Positions 1 to 9,683 of a stretch of DNA of 64,000 nt are shown in pieces. The notes beneath the pieces are model-generated. The model made no database searches. It was not told where the DNA came from and saw only the letters and a program-made list of their open reading frames with translations. How positions within the stretch are numbered: position 1 is the stretch's first letter; each line of letters opens with the position of its first letter. The stretch comes from Oikopleura dioica. Its lineage: Eukaryota; Chordata; Appendicularia; Copelata; Oikopleuridae. A program made the translations under genes and the position numbers. The DNA is taken from positions 12,160,501 to 12,224,500 of the forward strand of contig OU015568.1 in the NCBI GenBank assembly GCA_907165135.1. Direction: 5' to 3'.

Positions 1-1006
1 CGCCTTATCCGTTTACCGATTTTTCTTATATTATCGAGCTCTTCTAAAAGTTTGCTTTTTCACAAAACAATCAACACATATCAACACAAAAGAGAATCAA
101 GATGATACCTGCTGTGTGTTTCTTTATTGTATCTTCGGCACGTTTCTTCCTAGCGATCGATTCTGCCCTCGAAGACTTGCCAGTAGAAACACTCATAGCT
201 AAGACCTGATTCTTGGGGGTTTTCTTGGCCCGTTTTGTTGGGTTTTCAATCTCTGGCGGAGGTACTTTGAATTGAAACAACGCGTCTTGGACGGATTCCT
301 TCTGAACAACTGGAGCGTCAGGTGGATCCATTGGCGCTCCATTTTCCGGCACTGCAACTTCTACACAGATAGTTTGTTATAGGGAAAGAAGCAGGCAGTA
401 CCTTTTAAGATTAAATCAGCGGCAGAACTGCTGGTAGAAACTTCAGGGGCAGAAGAAGTGTTAACGAGCACGGGGGGAGTCTGTAGCTGATGATCTGCAA
501 CTACGGGAGTTGTTGGTAACGCTGATACTTTCTCAAGGTTGAAAATTGAACCGATGGTCGTGCAATCTTTAATCTAAGATTAGACCTTTTCCTGAGAGAG
601 ACAAATTCAACGCCGGCGCTCTTGAAGGACTCGAGCTTTTACCCGAGGGGCGGAACTTTGTCTTTGCCCGACGAGCAGAGGGTTTTGGCGACTCTGGTTT
701 CTTGATCAACGGTGGTGGAGGTGAGAGAAGTCGTGGTGGTTGAAGTTCTGCTTGTAGAATAGGTTTAATGTCAGGTGTCACTGGTTTCACGTCGGGAAGA
801 GATGGAGTACTGCTGATAATCGCAGTGGGAGGCGTTTCATTTAGAGCTTGTTCTGTTTTGATAGAAGGATTGGACAGGGTCGAGATGGAAGTTTGAGAAA
901 CGCTGGGAGATAGAGTGGGCGCGATCGACAGGGGTTCTTTGGAGGGTTCATTTGATTTTGGCTTCGTACCAACACTCGGGCGAAATTTGGTTTTCGACCG
1001 GCGCAT
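1..1006 (-). CDS. Pro/Ser-rich basic protein, N-terminal part (possibly TFIIIB subunit BDP1), runs off left edge
   Basis: Four exons stay in one frame: 586-1006, 402-527, 109-360 and 1-43, joined by GT-AG introns of about 40-75 nt. The start is the ATG at 1006, shortly after a polypyrimidine acceptor (tttcag) suited to spliced-leader addition, 93 nt after the MRPS14 stop. The N terminus reads MRRSKTKFRPSVG and a related block, RRAKTKFRPSG, recurs about 110 residues later; between them the protein is Pro/Ser/Thr-rich and probably disordered. The third exon is basic (TKRAKKTPKNQ, ARKKRAED). The opening motif resembles the N terminus of BDP1, a subunit of RNA polymerase III factor TFIIIB, but the diagnostic SANT domain would lie outside the window, so this is only a suggestion. 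It looks like the last gene of the minus-strand operon. Confidence 0.45.
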
Positions 1007-1099
1007 ATTTACATCGGTTTCCGATCAAATCGGGGAGGACAATTTCTGAAAGTGAGCAAATTTAATTAATTGCGAGTAATTTATAATTGACCATTTCGT

Positions 1100-2419
1100 C
1101 TAATTAGAACTTGAAGGATACATTTCACGAGCTTCCGCAGAATTAGTACAAGTAGCGCTACTTTGAGTATACGACGGTAGCTGACGATATCTGTAATAAG
1201 TTTCGTCTCGCCACCATCTTGATGTGTAGCGCTTTTTAGTTGGGTCACGGCGGAGGAAATCGACGTAGAATTCGCGCTGCCGGCGGCCCCAGAAGTCGTT
1301 TTGAATGCCGCAAACGCCCTCGTTGTAATCAATAAGCAAACGCATTGGTTGACGCTGTAAATAGAAGCTGTAAATAAAACTGACAAGGGTTCAAAAAAGG
1401 TTCGCTAAAAGAAGAGGTTTTCTATGTGGCGCTAGTTGATGTTTTTGGCAGGTTTTTTCTATTGAAAGAGTTTCATCTAGTGGCGTGAGAATGGAATGAA
1501 ATGATGACAGACTGTTCATCATTTTCAGTAAAAATTAATTTTCAAATGATAGCAAAACAAAAGTAGTGGCATATAAAAATAATTGTTACGTACCTTTATG
1601 CCAAATCTTGGCCTGAGATTTCCGCCATGTCTTCCATGAATTCTGCAAATAATCGTCGACGGATCCTTATCCAGCTTCTTCAACTGTCTAAATCGACCAT
1701 TATTCATCATCCATGAAAACTCTTGCGCCTGTCTTCTGAACACTTTCGGCAACACTTTATTCTGAATAAATAAAAAACATGAGACTCGAAAACACGAAAA
1801 CACTCTCTTACATCGTGGAGGGCTTTAAGTCTGATTAAGTGCATTTGATATTGAAGTTGAATACGCTTTCGATGGGCAAATCGCTGCGCAACGTTCTTTT
1901 TGTATCTAAGGATCGGGCCATCAACGGCGCCTGCTCGGGCCGGGTTTTCGAAGCCACGATCGTACATTGCCCGGCGCCAGGTGTTCATATCATCAGAATC
2001 GTGAATAATGTCTCCTGTTGGTTTACCAGCTGATTGAAGGTGTTGTGGATTCTTCGGAGCTACGTCTTTGTCGCCAGGCTTGACCTGGTCCATCATCCAG
2101 AACATGGGAAGTGTATCCAGGTCTTTTGTAAGACTTGGTCTGTGGGCGAATTCTGAAAGAATGAGTGAAATTCATACTTGAATGCTTTTATACCTTTTTG
2201 ACGAAGCCATGGCTCCTCCTTCCTAATTCTTCTGTAGTAACCCTTGTTCATTCCATTCCCATTTCTCCAGTGATACTTTCCCATTTTCGAAAAACCATCT
2301 CTAAAGTTCCACGGGCCCTTCCACTGATCCACCGACGTCGTAGCCAAACTTCTCTTTGCCACTTGCACCGGAGTCGGGGCCAGAGCCAATTTCGAAAACG
2401 AGCCCAAAAGGGCGTTCAT
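1100..2419 (-). CDS. MRPS14: Mitochondrial small-subunit ribosomal protein uS14m, extended
   Basis: Exons 2194-2419, 1812-2152, 1594-1761 and 1100-1354 join in frame to 329 residues; the first two introns are 41 and 50 nt. The uS14 core lies in exons 3-4: VLPKVFRRQAQEF aligns with the ILPK region of human MRPS14, CRIHGRHGGNLRPRFGIK with the C-x-x-x-G/S-R-x-R-G-x-x-R-x block, and GIQNDFW with the C-terminal GIQ-x-x-W. This subunit binds 12S rRNA in the head of the mitoribosomal small subunit. Human MRPS14 has 128 residues, so there are about 160 extra N-terminal residues and a 40-50 residue C-terminal tail. The N terminus (Arg/Ser/Ala-rich, AKRSLATTS) suits a mitochondrial targeting peptide. 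The ATG lies 2 nt after a tttcag acceptor and 70 nt after the PPIH stop, as expected for a trans-spliced downstream cistron. Confidence 0.65.
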
Positions 2420-2489
2420 GTCTGAAAGACTCGTGCGTAAGAGACTGATGAGCAATTTGGCAGTTATGTTGCAGTAAATTTGACTAATT

Positions 2490-3210
2490 TCACATCTCCC
2501 CGCATTGCGTGATCACAACAGGAACTCGAGGCTTGTTTTGTCCGTCAGTGGGGATGTTTTCGATCTTTCTTACGATCAGCATTCCGTCTTCAATCACCTA
2601 GAAAATAGTCTATCACAAGACTATGTAAGGATGTCTCACTTTTCCGAAGACGACGTGTTTATTGTCGAGAAAATCGCATTTTGTGCAGGTGAGGAAAAAC
2701 TGGCAGCCGTTCGTGTCCTTCCCAGAGTTCGCTAGAATTTCATCAATACCTAAACTTCTACAGAAAGTTTTACCCATGGACAGAACACCAGCAGTCTCGT
2801 GTTTTTTCACGAAGTTCTCATCTTTAAATTTTCCACCGTAAATACTTGTCAGGCCCGTTCCATCCGAGTTAATAAAATCACCTCCTTGGATCATGAAATC
2901 CTAAAATCTCTTGAAAACGACGGAAATTTCTCAGTTGTACCTTGATAACTCGATGAAAGAGGCAACCTTTGTAGCCAACGGGGATTCCATCCTTTTTATG
3001 CTCTCCGGTGCAAAACTGACGAAAGTTTTCGGCAGTTTTTGGACACACATCACGAAACAGCTGATTTTAGAGTTAAAACTTGGTTCGGCTTTTGCCAGAA
3101 TCTCAAGAACGAACCTCCATTTTTAGCCTGCCAATTTCTTTGCCTCCAACAGAAATGTCAAAAAACACGATGGGATTGTCGCGATTCGAGACTTTGATTC
3201 CACTCGACAT
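2490..3210 (-). CDS. PPIH: Peptidyl-prolyl cis-trans isomerase H (cyclophilin H, spliceosomal)
   Basis: Five exons (3115-3210, 2941-3060, 2774-2900, 2640-2731, 2490-2597) give 180 residues, close to the 177 of human PPIH. The protein is a single cyclophilin domain with [15 protein letters not shown] holding the catalytic Arg and Phe/Gln neighbourhood, then [20 protein letters not shown] and the C-terminal [10 protein letters not shown]. The loop [17 protein letters not shown] matches the PPIH type rather than cyclophilin A. PPIH binds the U4/U6 snRNP protein PRPF4 and acts in tri-snRNP assembly. All introns are GT-AG and about 40-55 nt. The start ATG at 3210 is 9 nt downstream of an actgcag acceptor. 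The gene lies between CISD2 and MRPS14 on the same strand. Confidence 0.93.
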
Positions 3211-3438
3211 ATCTTTTTCTGCAGTCTATGTGAAATCATGTCAACAGAAGCGGCTTATTTCCGATAAATAAGTTGTTCTTTTGAAGGAAATTTCAGTCAG
3301 TTTTGCGAGTTATTTTTTTTTAATCATGATTGATTGTTTCTTGATTTTTGAGAAGAATGCAGTTTTAGATTAATTTTAATCAAAAGAAATGATGCACACT
3401 TGGTTGATTTTCTTTTCTGTATTTAGTTATTCAATAAA

Positions 3439-4076
3439 TTATTCTTTAGCAATGATCAGGGGTCCGAGGTTGTCGCCGGTCTCCTTGTTGTACTTGTTAT
3501 GAGCACCATCGCAGTAGGGGAACTTGGCGGACTTCCAGCATCGGCAGTAGACAGCCTTGCCGTCGATGTTCTCAGTCCTGTAAAAAATTCGAATAAATTT
3601 AAAGTTCACAAGGGTTACACAAAACTTGCTTTGTAAAAACAGATGAATATTTCATTTCAAATAACTGACCACCCAGAATCTTGGGCCACTTTAAATGAGT
3701 TCGCTAAGAAGTTCAATAAAGATAGATTGTTGATAAGAGCTTTAATTCCCGCTGTAATAAAACGATTCAGAGGCCACAATCAAAGTTGAAATATTGACTT
3801 ACTTGAAAGTATCGACGACCTTATCGCTTCCAAGCTTCACAGTCGTGTTTTGTCGGTGAGGAGTTGTCAACTTCTCGGCCAAATACCACGCACCAGCTTA
3901 ACTCTTATGAACTAACAAGAAAAGAAAACATGCTAACCTCCAGTAGTTCCGAAAAAGAGGGTAAGATGCAAGACATCTTTCGCGGACAAATTCGCAACAT
4001 CGGCGAAAGATCTTGGAATTGGCAGACTGTTGAGGTATCCGGCAAGACCGTCCTGGATCACCCAAGCAAGTGGCAT
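3439..4076 (-). CDS. CISD2: CDGSH iron-sulfur domain protein 2 (NAF-1/miner1 type)
   Basis: Three exons (3938-4076, 3803-3896, 3439-3577) give 123 residues. The C terminus carries the CDGSH signature as [20 protein letters not shown]-like sequence (here with AHNKYN), including the 3-Cys-1-His ligands of the 2Fe-2S cluster, followed by [10 protein letters not shown]. The N terminus, [19 protein letters not shown] followed by a hydrophobic stretch across the exon 1-2 junction, aligns with the membrane anchor of human CISD2 better than with CISD1. Known members sit in the ER or mitochondrial outer membrane, with the cluster domain facing the cytosol, and influence calcium and autophagy. The gene starts 79 nt after the RABGGTA stop and ends 228 nt before PPIH. 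Confidence 0.92.
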
Positions 4077-4155
4077 GTTTTCTAAATTCTATAATGATTT
4101 AAAAAAAGAGCTGGGAAATATGAATGAAGAAACATGTGAATAGGTCGGTACAGGT

Positions 4156-5261
4156 TCAAGATTGAAATTTTGATATTCTACTCAAATAATATCCTTTTCT
4201 AATTGGATCTATTTCAATGAGCTCTTGGAGGATTAACTTTGATGATGCTTCCCAGTTTGCATTTTTCAGTCGACTGATGATTTCAAGCAAAGAAAGGGAG
4301 ATGGAGCGAAGGGTTGAGACGTTGTTGTCTTCTTCTTTTTCCAACTCAAGGAGCTCGTTGAGGGATTCTTCGTGACTCTTGAGGATGTTTGTTAATGCTG
4401 AGAGAGGGTTAGATGGGAAAGAATTTATTGCTTTTACTTGATGAGTCAGGGGCGTTGGAAATCAAATGCCTGTGATAAATCCAGCTCGATGCATCACTTG
4501 GGTCCGTGAAGACAGCGTTAAGGACTAGATCCATTTCGTTTTCAACCACTCCTTCTTCCTCTAAAGGACAAGTTATCTTCCCATTCTAGAGAGTTGAACT
4601 CACCAAGATTCAATAATTTGGAGCGATAATGCCACGCAGAAAAGTTGGAGAAAGAGGTTTGAATCAACTTCGTCGTCAGCTGAATTTCTGTCAAGGCGTC
4701 TTGCGGGAGTGCGTTGAGTATGAGCCTTCGATGGTCCCAGCAATGAAAGTTTCTGCCCTGGTTTTCGACTTGGTCTTCGGTCCTGCTCATCAGCATCCTT
4801 TCCGTCAGCCCAACTTCTGTTTTCAAAATTTCTAGGCCTTTTTCTTCGTCAAATTGCCGGATAAGTTTGAGAATGTTTCGCCTATGCGCCCAGGTCGAAT
4901 ATGACTTTGGACTGTCTACAAGACAATTGAAGGTAAGATCTAGTTCTTGTTCAAGCGTCTCCAAGGATTTTTCTTGTTTTGAAGTGGCCATTCGCCGGAG
5001 GGCCGTGAGCCGAAGCTGCCACAAAATCGGCCAGTCCTTCATGTAATACGCCAGAGTCGAACTCTGGCTCAAATAATCTGCCATTGGCGGGAGAAATTCA
5101 TTAGTGCTTTCCAAAAGTTGTTTGAACGTGGGAACCTTGGACTCTGAGGGCTCGTAGAGCTTCTTCTTTATCTTCTGGAATTCTTGAAGCTTTCGCGCTC
5201 GCTCAGCTTCTTTTTCCGCCGCTTTTTGGGCTGAAGTTTTGACTTTTACGCGACCATGCAT
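4156..5261 (-). CDS. RABGGTA: Rab geranylgeranyltransferase subunit alpha, short form
   Basis: Three exons (4604-5261, 4438-4560, 4156-4397) give 340 residues. The start MHGRVKVKTS matches the conserved N terminus of the family. Protein-prenyltransferase alpha repeats are visible, including PKSYSTWAHRR, NFHCWDHRR, NFSAWHYRS and DASSWIYHR. With the beta subunit and Rab escort protein, this subunit forms the enzyme that adds geranylgeranyl groups to Rab C-terminal cysteines. Human RABGGTA (567 aa) has an Ig-like insert and C-terminal leucine-rich repeats. Here the last repeats run directly into DPIRKGYY and a stop nine residues later, so both extra domains are missing, as in yeast Bet4. It lies between ZNRD2 and CISD2 with gaps under 80 nt. 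Confidence 0.93.
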
Positions 5262-5339
5262 TGCTCAATCTTAAATCGCGAGAATTAGGGATTTTTAAAA
5301 ACAAAAAATTTATAGTTTTAAAATTGGCAGGAAGAAAAA

Positions 5340-6662
5340 TCATTGACAGGCATGTTTTACATGCGAAATAGTCTCGGAACACTCCTTGATCAGCGCTAGA
5401 AGCTCTCTAGTCGCAGTTGGGGAGGTTGTGGTGTTGAGTTCTTCAGCGAGGGCGACCATTTTAGCGCCAATGAGTTGTTGGACTCGGTCCATAGATGTCC
5501 AATCACGAGGTTTAACATTTTCAACATCTTCTGTCTTGGCGACAGGGGCGACTTCTGAAACTGTCAAGATCGGCGTTGAGGATTTGACGAGCGTCGCCTT
5601 CGAATACAGTTCATTTCATACTTTAGGGACAGGAAAACTACCTTTGGTTTGGATTTAGGTTGAACATACGCGGCTTTTGGCTGCTTTTTCGTTTGAGCCG
5701 CGGCTTCTTCTGCGGCTACGTCGACGCAACTAACGCAGTAATTGACTCCTCCTTGAGCTTGAGGAGTTTGGAGAAGGATTGACGAGCAGACTGGGCAATA
5801 GATGATTTCAAAAAACTTTTTGTGGGGCCGGAAATCGTAAAAAAACTGCAAGTGCAGTTTTCTTCAGCTCCTCGAGACGAGTTGAATGATGGGTCTAACT
5901 CATGATAACTCTATGGATTTACCGGTTTACCGGCTGGTTACCGGAAAATACGTTGTCACCGGCCGTTTTTGTTCTAGAAGTGGTAAACAGATGCTCGACC
6001 CAGGAAACTGTTCCTTATAGTCAGTTCTATTGCAGGCTAAAAGATGAAAGTCGTATCATTACTCAGAAGATAGTTATCACTAAAAAACTATTTTTGGCGG
6101 AAATGGGACTAAAAATCAGGAACGTGCAGCGACAACAAAATTTATGCAAAATTTACTGTTTTTATGATAACTCTCTTCGGAGTAATGATACGACTTTCAT
6201 CTTTTAGCCTGCAATAGAACTGACTATAAGGAACAGTTTCCTGGGTCGAGCATCTGTTTACCACTTCTAGAACAAAAACGGCCGGTGACAACGTATTTTC
6301 CGGTAACCAGCCGGTAAACCGGTAAATCCATAGAGTTATCATGAGTTAGACCCATCATTCAATTCGTCTCGAGGAGCTGAAGAAAACTGCACTTGCAGTT
6401 TTTTTACGATTTCCGGCCCCACAAAAAGTTTTTTGAAATCATCAATATTTGTCCAACTAAAAAGCAAGTTTTTCTCGGAAAATCGTTTAGAATTTAATAC
6501 CGAATAGAGAATTTATATAAAGAAATTTCGAATAAGTACCATTCGGTATCCTTTGAGCATGTATTGGCCCATAAGGGCGGAAACACGGTCCGATCGCTTT
6601 CGTTTTTGCTTCAAGATTTCTAGCTCTGCCTCGCTAGGCGGTGTCCAATCAGAATCGTCCAT
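5340..6662 (-). CDS. ZNRD2: Zinc-ribbon protein ZNRD2 (SSSCA1/p27), exon 2 invaded by a MITE
   Basis: Exon 1 (6540-6662) encodes DWTPPSEAE...SALMGQYMLKGYRM, matching human ZNRD2. Exon 2 carries the zinc-ribbon cysteines CPVC and YCVSC plus SSILLQ, and a 3' exon supplies the conserved end (LLALIKECSETISHVKHACQ). Human ZNRD2 is a small autoantigen linked to centromeres/mitosis and telomere work, with no defined enzymatic role. Between exons 1 and 2 lies a 643-bp inverted-repeat element. The only acceptor that keeps the CPVC frame is inside the element's end (exon 2 from 5815). The exon 2-3 junction is less certain: a 47-nt intron with donor after AACT gives a consistent phase, whereas the stronger-looking AAG|gtag donor does not. 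The ATG is preceded by a ccgtag acceptor. Confidence 0.88.
5801..6443. mobile_element. MITE with 264-bp near-identical terminal inverted repeats, inserted in ZNRD2 exon 2
   Basis: Positions 5801-6064 and 6180-6443 are inverted copies over about 264 bp with a single difference noticed by eye, and weaker pairing continues inward. The outer ends read GATGATTTCAAAAAAC. Both flanks carry AATA (5797-5800 and 6444-6447), which fits a 4-bp target-site duplication. No transposase ORF is present; the ORFs inside the arms are mirror copies of each other. The near-identity of the arms suggests a recent insertion or a hairpin-like fold-back element. The superfamily was not determined. Confidence 0.85.
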
Positions 6663-7111
6663 TCTACGGAAAATAATGTGTTTAATTTAATCTATTTAAT
6701 ACTTTCAAAAATTAATAAAAGATAGGAAAAACAGTGATTCCCGAATGAAATATTATTCTCTCCAATAATAAACAAACAAAAGCCCCCTTCAGAATCAATA
6801 AACCATAACAATTATCTCTTCTAATCTCTCTGTTCTCTCAGAATCTCCATTGATAAGAATTTCACGCCTTTTGATCTTCATTTTTTGCAATTTTCCTCCA
6901 ATCGGGAGTGCGAGCTCGATCGAACCACTTTTTTACTACACTTCTTTGAACAGCCCGCCTACTCGCTTCTGATTGGCCCGTTTCTTCCTGCATCTTTCAA
7001 TTACCGTTTCAAACCCGTCATTCCTCCTCGATCGCCTCAGTCGCAATCAGCAAAGAGTACTACCGAAACAGGAATCGTATTTTCGATCGATTTTTCAAGC
7101 AGCAAGAAAAA
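6663..7111. promoter_or_regulatory. Divergent upstream region shared by ZNRD2 operon and BANF1
   Basis: The 449 nt between the ZNRD2 start (6662, minus) and the BANF1 start (7112, plus) contain no supported exon. They must hold the promoters of both units. No clear TATA box was recognised. The sequence is AT-rich on the ZNRD2 side and more mixed near BANF1. Confidence 0.45.
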
Positions 7112-7499
7112 ATGAGCACCACTTCCCAGAAACACGCAAACTTCGTAGCCGAGCCGATGGGCGAAAAAGAAGTGACCGAGTGCGCTGGAATTGGACCCAC
7201 TTATGCCAAGAGACTTGAAGAGAAAGGATACACCAAGGCCTACCAACTGCTGGCTCAGTACCTTCTCTTCACCAAGGACGAAGAGATGTTTCAAGAATGG
7301 CTCAAGGTAAGACTAAATCTATCAGATTTTTATGAATCTAAATCCATCGATTCGCACGAGAGCTTTTTCTTCCCGCTTTCTTATTCTCTATGATCAGATA
7401 CCGATAACAAAAGTTCTTCAGGACGAAATCTCGATGAAAGGAAAGCACCTCAAGGACTGCTCCACCTGCATCTCCGAATGGTCTCGAGCCTTCATGTAA
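7112..7499 (+). CDS. BANF1: Barrier-to-autointegration factor
   Basis: Two exons (7112-7306 and 7422-7499) join in frame to 90 residues, the family's usual length (89-90). [19 protein letters not shown] matches the conserved N terminus. [19 protein letters not shown] is the helix-hairpin-helix DNA-binding segment, and the C terminus [13 protein letters not shown] matches the dimer/LEM-binding end. BAF bridges double-stranded DNA and LEM-domain proteins at the nuclear envelope and protects the genome from retroviral self-integration. The 115-nt intron is GT-AG. The gene is transcribed away from the ZNRD2 operon. Confidence 0.96.
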
Positions 7500-7666
7500 A
7501 AAAATCCTCTCTCTCCAACTCATGAGCTCACAATAACCCATAACCAGAACCGTATATCCTGTAACATACTGTAATAGTTAAGAAATACCGTACTGGGTAG
7601 TGGTAAAATATCTCTAGTTTGCCGCTAACTGCCTAAAACACGCACAAAAACTGTAGGTCATTCCAA

Positions 7667-7672
7667 AATAAA
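7667..7672 (+). terminator. Poly(A) signal of BANF1
   Basis: AATAAA lies 168 nt downstream of the BANF1 stop and is followed by an A-rich run. Confidence 0.6.
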
Positions 7673-8029
7673 ACAAAAAAAAAAATTGAAATCATGGAAG
7701 AAATATTGTTCAATAAGCAACTTTTCTTTCAACTTGAGAATATTGATGAAGAATGAAATTGATGAACTCATAAATTAAATATCTTGACGTAGCTAGGAGG
7801 AAACGAAAGTGCGCGAAAAGTCTGTGTGTGCCTAATCCTCGCTGTGTGATTAGGTTCAAGTTGGACCAGGGATCACTCTGCCCGAGGTGACTCAAACCAG
7901 ATCAAGGCTCAGGCTCGAGAGTAGCTCATAAAAGTGCCACGCGGGGACCATTCCGCCTTCAGATTGATTCTTTTGGTACTAATTATTTTTCACACTAGTT
8001 TTTCTTAGAGATATTCAAAGAAAGGGAAC
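7673..8029. other. Intergenic stretch between BANF1 and the scramblase
   Basis: No gene is supported here. It probably holds the scramblase promoter and 5' leader; a ttcttag acceptor ends 22 nt before the scramblase ATG. Confidence 0.5.
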
Positions 8030-9618
8030 ATGTCAGGTAACGCTTCGTAAATATTTTGAACATAACAAATTTTAACATTTTTGTCACTCTGTTTGGTAAT
8101 TGAGGGTTTAGCAATTTTCTGCCTCAGGGGAAAGGGAAAACGAAAAGATTAATAATTTTTCTACCAAAATTATAACTGTAAGTTCAAATTCGGAACTACT
8201 CAAACTGCGAATTTCTTTTGTTTTCTTCAGCTTCCACACTTTCTTTCTATTTTACCAGCTTATTCGCTTAGAATTCAGAAAATTGTCTAATTCTGATTGA
8301 AAGAAATTAAATGCATGCAATGAAAATCTTAGTCATTATGTCAACTTTAGCACAAATAGCCGTATTTCTATAAAATCTCTTTCAATTCGCCCATAAATGT
8401 ACCACCTTGAGAAAAAACTGCTGCGTGCTAGCCTTAAACTTTTCGTAGACAATCCATTCGGCGATGATGACACTGAAAAATCCCAACAAGCGACTCCGCA
8501 ACAAACCCAAAAGCAAGATTTTCAAGTAGCTCAGGAGACATCATTCTCGCCCGAAAGTCAATCTATTTCCCGATTGACAGCGGCCACCCGCTTCTACATT
8601 CGCCGACCGCGAGAGCCCGATCAAGTTCTCGTTTCACATGATGTCACCAAGAAGTTCGAAGGTACCTAATAGCTTCACTAAATCACCAGAGGTGGTTGTT
8701 TTATTGCCGCGATCGAAGCTCAGAAATCAGCGCTCTGGGTCGATGCCTGGGCCACGCGCCAAGTTCGCTACTCATCCTTGATTTCAGTGCTCGATCAAAA
8801 TGGCGCGCCGATGTATTATCTCGTCCAGGAGGATTCTTGCTGCAGCAGAACCTTCTGCTGCATGGGAAAATGGTTCTCCGTCGATGTCTACGATCTCGAT
8901 GAAGTTCACGTCGGCCACTTAGAAAAATCGATCGGATGTCTAACATGCTGGTGCGGCTGCTGCCCGCAAAACATGGACATTCACTTTCCTCCGACAAAGA
9001 AGATTGGACAGATTTCGCAGACTTGGAATTTCTTCGGCTCGCCCGAGTTTAGGTACAATTTGAGGTTGATTTACTGCTTCCTTCACTTTTTACGATAGGA
9101 CGGTGAATGATAAACGCGACTTGGTATTTTTGTTCTCAGGAAGTGGATTGTGCGGAGTCAAGAAGATCTCTATTTCTAGTGGAACTGTGAGTCACTTGAA
9201 AGATTCGATTTGAAGACGGTTTGTTTTTAGAAAGAGCGAGTTGGAAAGATGAAGAATCAGTGGGATGGTTTACCAGCAGGAAAAGATTGAAAATATTCAA
9301 TTCAATTTATGAATAATAGACTTATTCATCATAAACTTTAGTCAGAAAAAGAGTACTCACTTCTAAATTAAGATGAATTATTTTCAATCTAAAAAAGCAC
9401 AATTCGGCAGTCAAATTTGCTTCGGAGTTGATTTTGAAAAGTCAAAGACAAAGCTCGATTTAGAACATTTATATCTTCTTCTTGGCAGCTCATTTCTAAT
9501 GGTAACTTTATACACTTTAAATTATATATTCATCTTAATATCATTCTAGGCCTACAATTACTTTGGCGCCAACAAAAAAGTGAAGCACGAAGAACTCATC
9601 GGTCTGAAATCATCCTGA
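8030..9618 (+). CDS. Phospholipid scramblase family protein
   Basis: Seven exons (8030-8036, 8449-8661, 8719-9052, 9099-9186, 9231-9267, 9398-9501, 9550-9618) join in frame to 283 residues. The first coding exon holds only ATG TCA G. Family features are EDSCCSRTFCC, the Cys-rich CLTCWCGCCPQ, the repeated 12-stranded-barrel elements (IGQISQTWNFFG, VGKMKNQWD) and a C-terminal hydrophobic helix (LEHLYLLLGSSFLM). Known members sit at the plasma membrane through palmitoylated cysteines and the C-terminal helix and have been linked to calcium-dependent lipid scrambling; some are nuclear. The N terminus is Gln/Ser-rich rather than the PxxP-rich form of PLSCR1. The orthology group within PLSCR1-5 is not resolved. 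Confidence 0.87.
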
Positions 9619-9677
9619 TTCCTTTTTTCCAATTCAGCATAAATCCTTTCTTCAAAATATGTTTTCTGTGAATTTTG

Positions 9678-9683
9678 AATAAA
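9678..9683 (+). terminator. Poly(A) signal of the scramblase gene
   Basis: AATAAA lies 60 nt after the scramblase stop codon. Confidence 0.6.

Larger units (their letters stand above)
1..6662 (-). other. Probable operon: ZNRD2 - RABGGTA - CISD2 - PPIH - MRPS14 - Pro/Ser-rich gene
   Basis: Six minus-strand genes follow each other with stop-to-start gaps of 78, 79, 228, 70 and 93 nt. Each internal start is preceded within a few to about 55 nt by an AG acceptor, and before MRPS14 the distance is only 2 nt. Operons resolved by spliced-leader trans-splicing are established for Oikopleura dioica. The 228-nt gap before PPIH could mark a break into two units. The spliced leader itself cannot be seen in genomic sequence. 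Confidence 0.6.

Noticed and set aside
5902-6342. Two overlapping ORFs of 101 and 66 codons on opposite strands with the same N-terminal peptide
   Set aside because: They are mirror translations of the inverted-repeat arms of the MITE, not genes.
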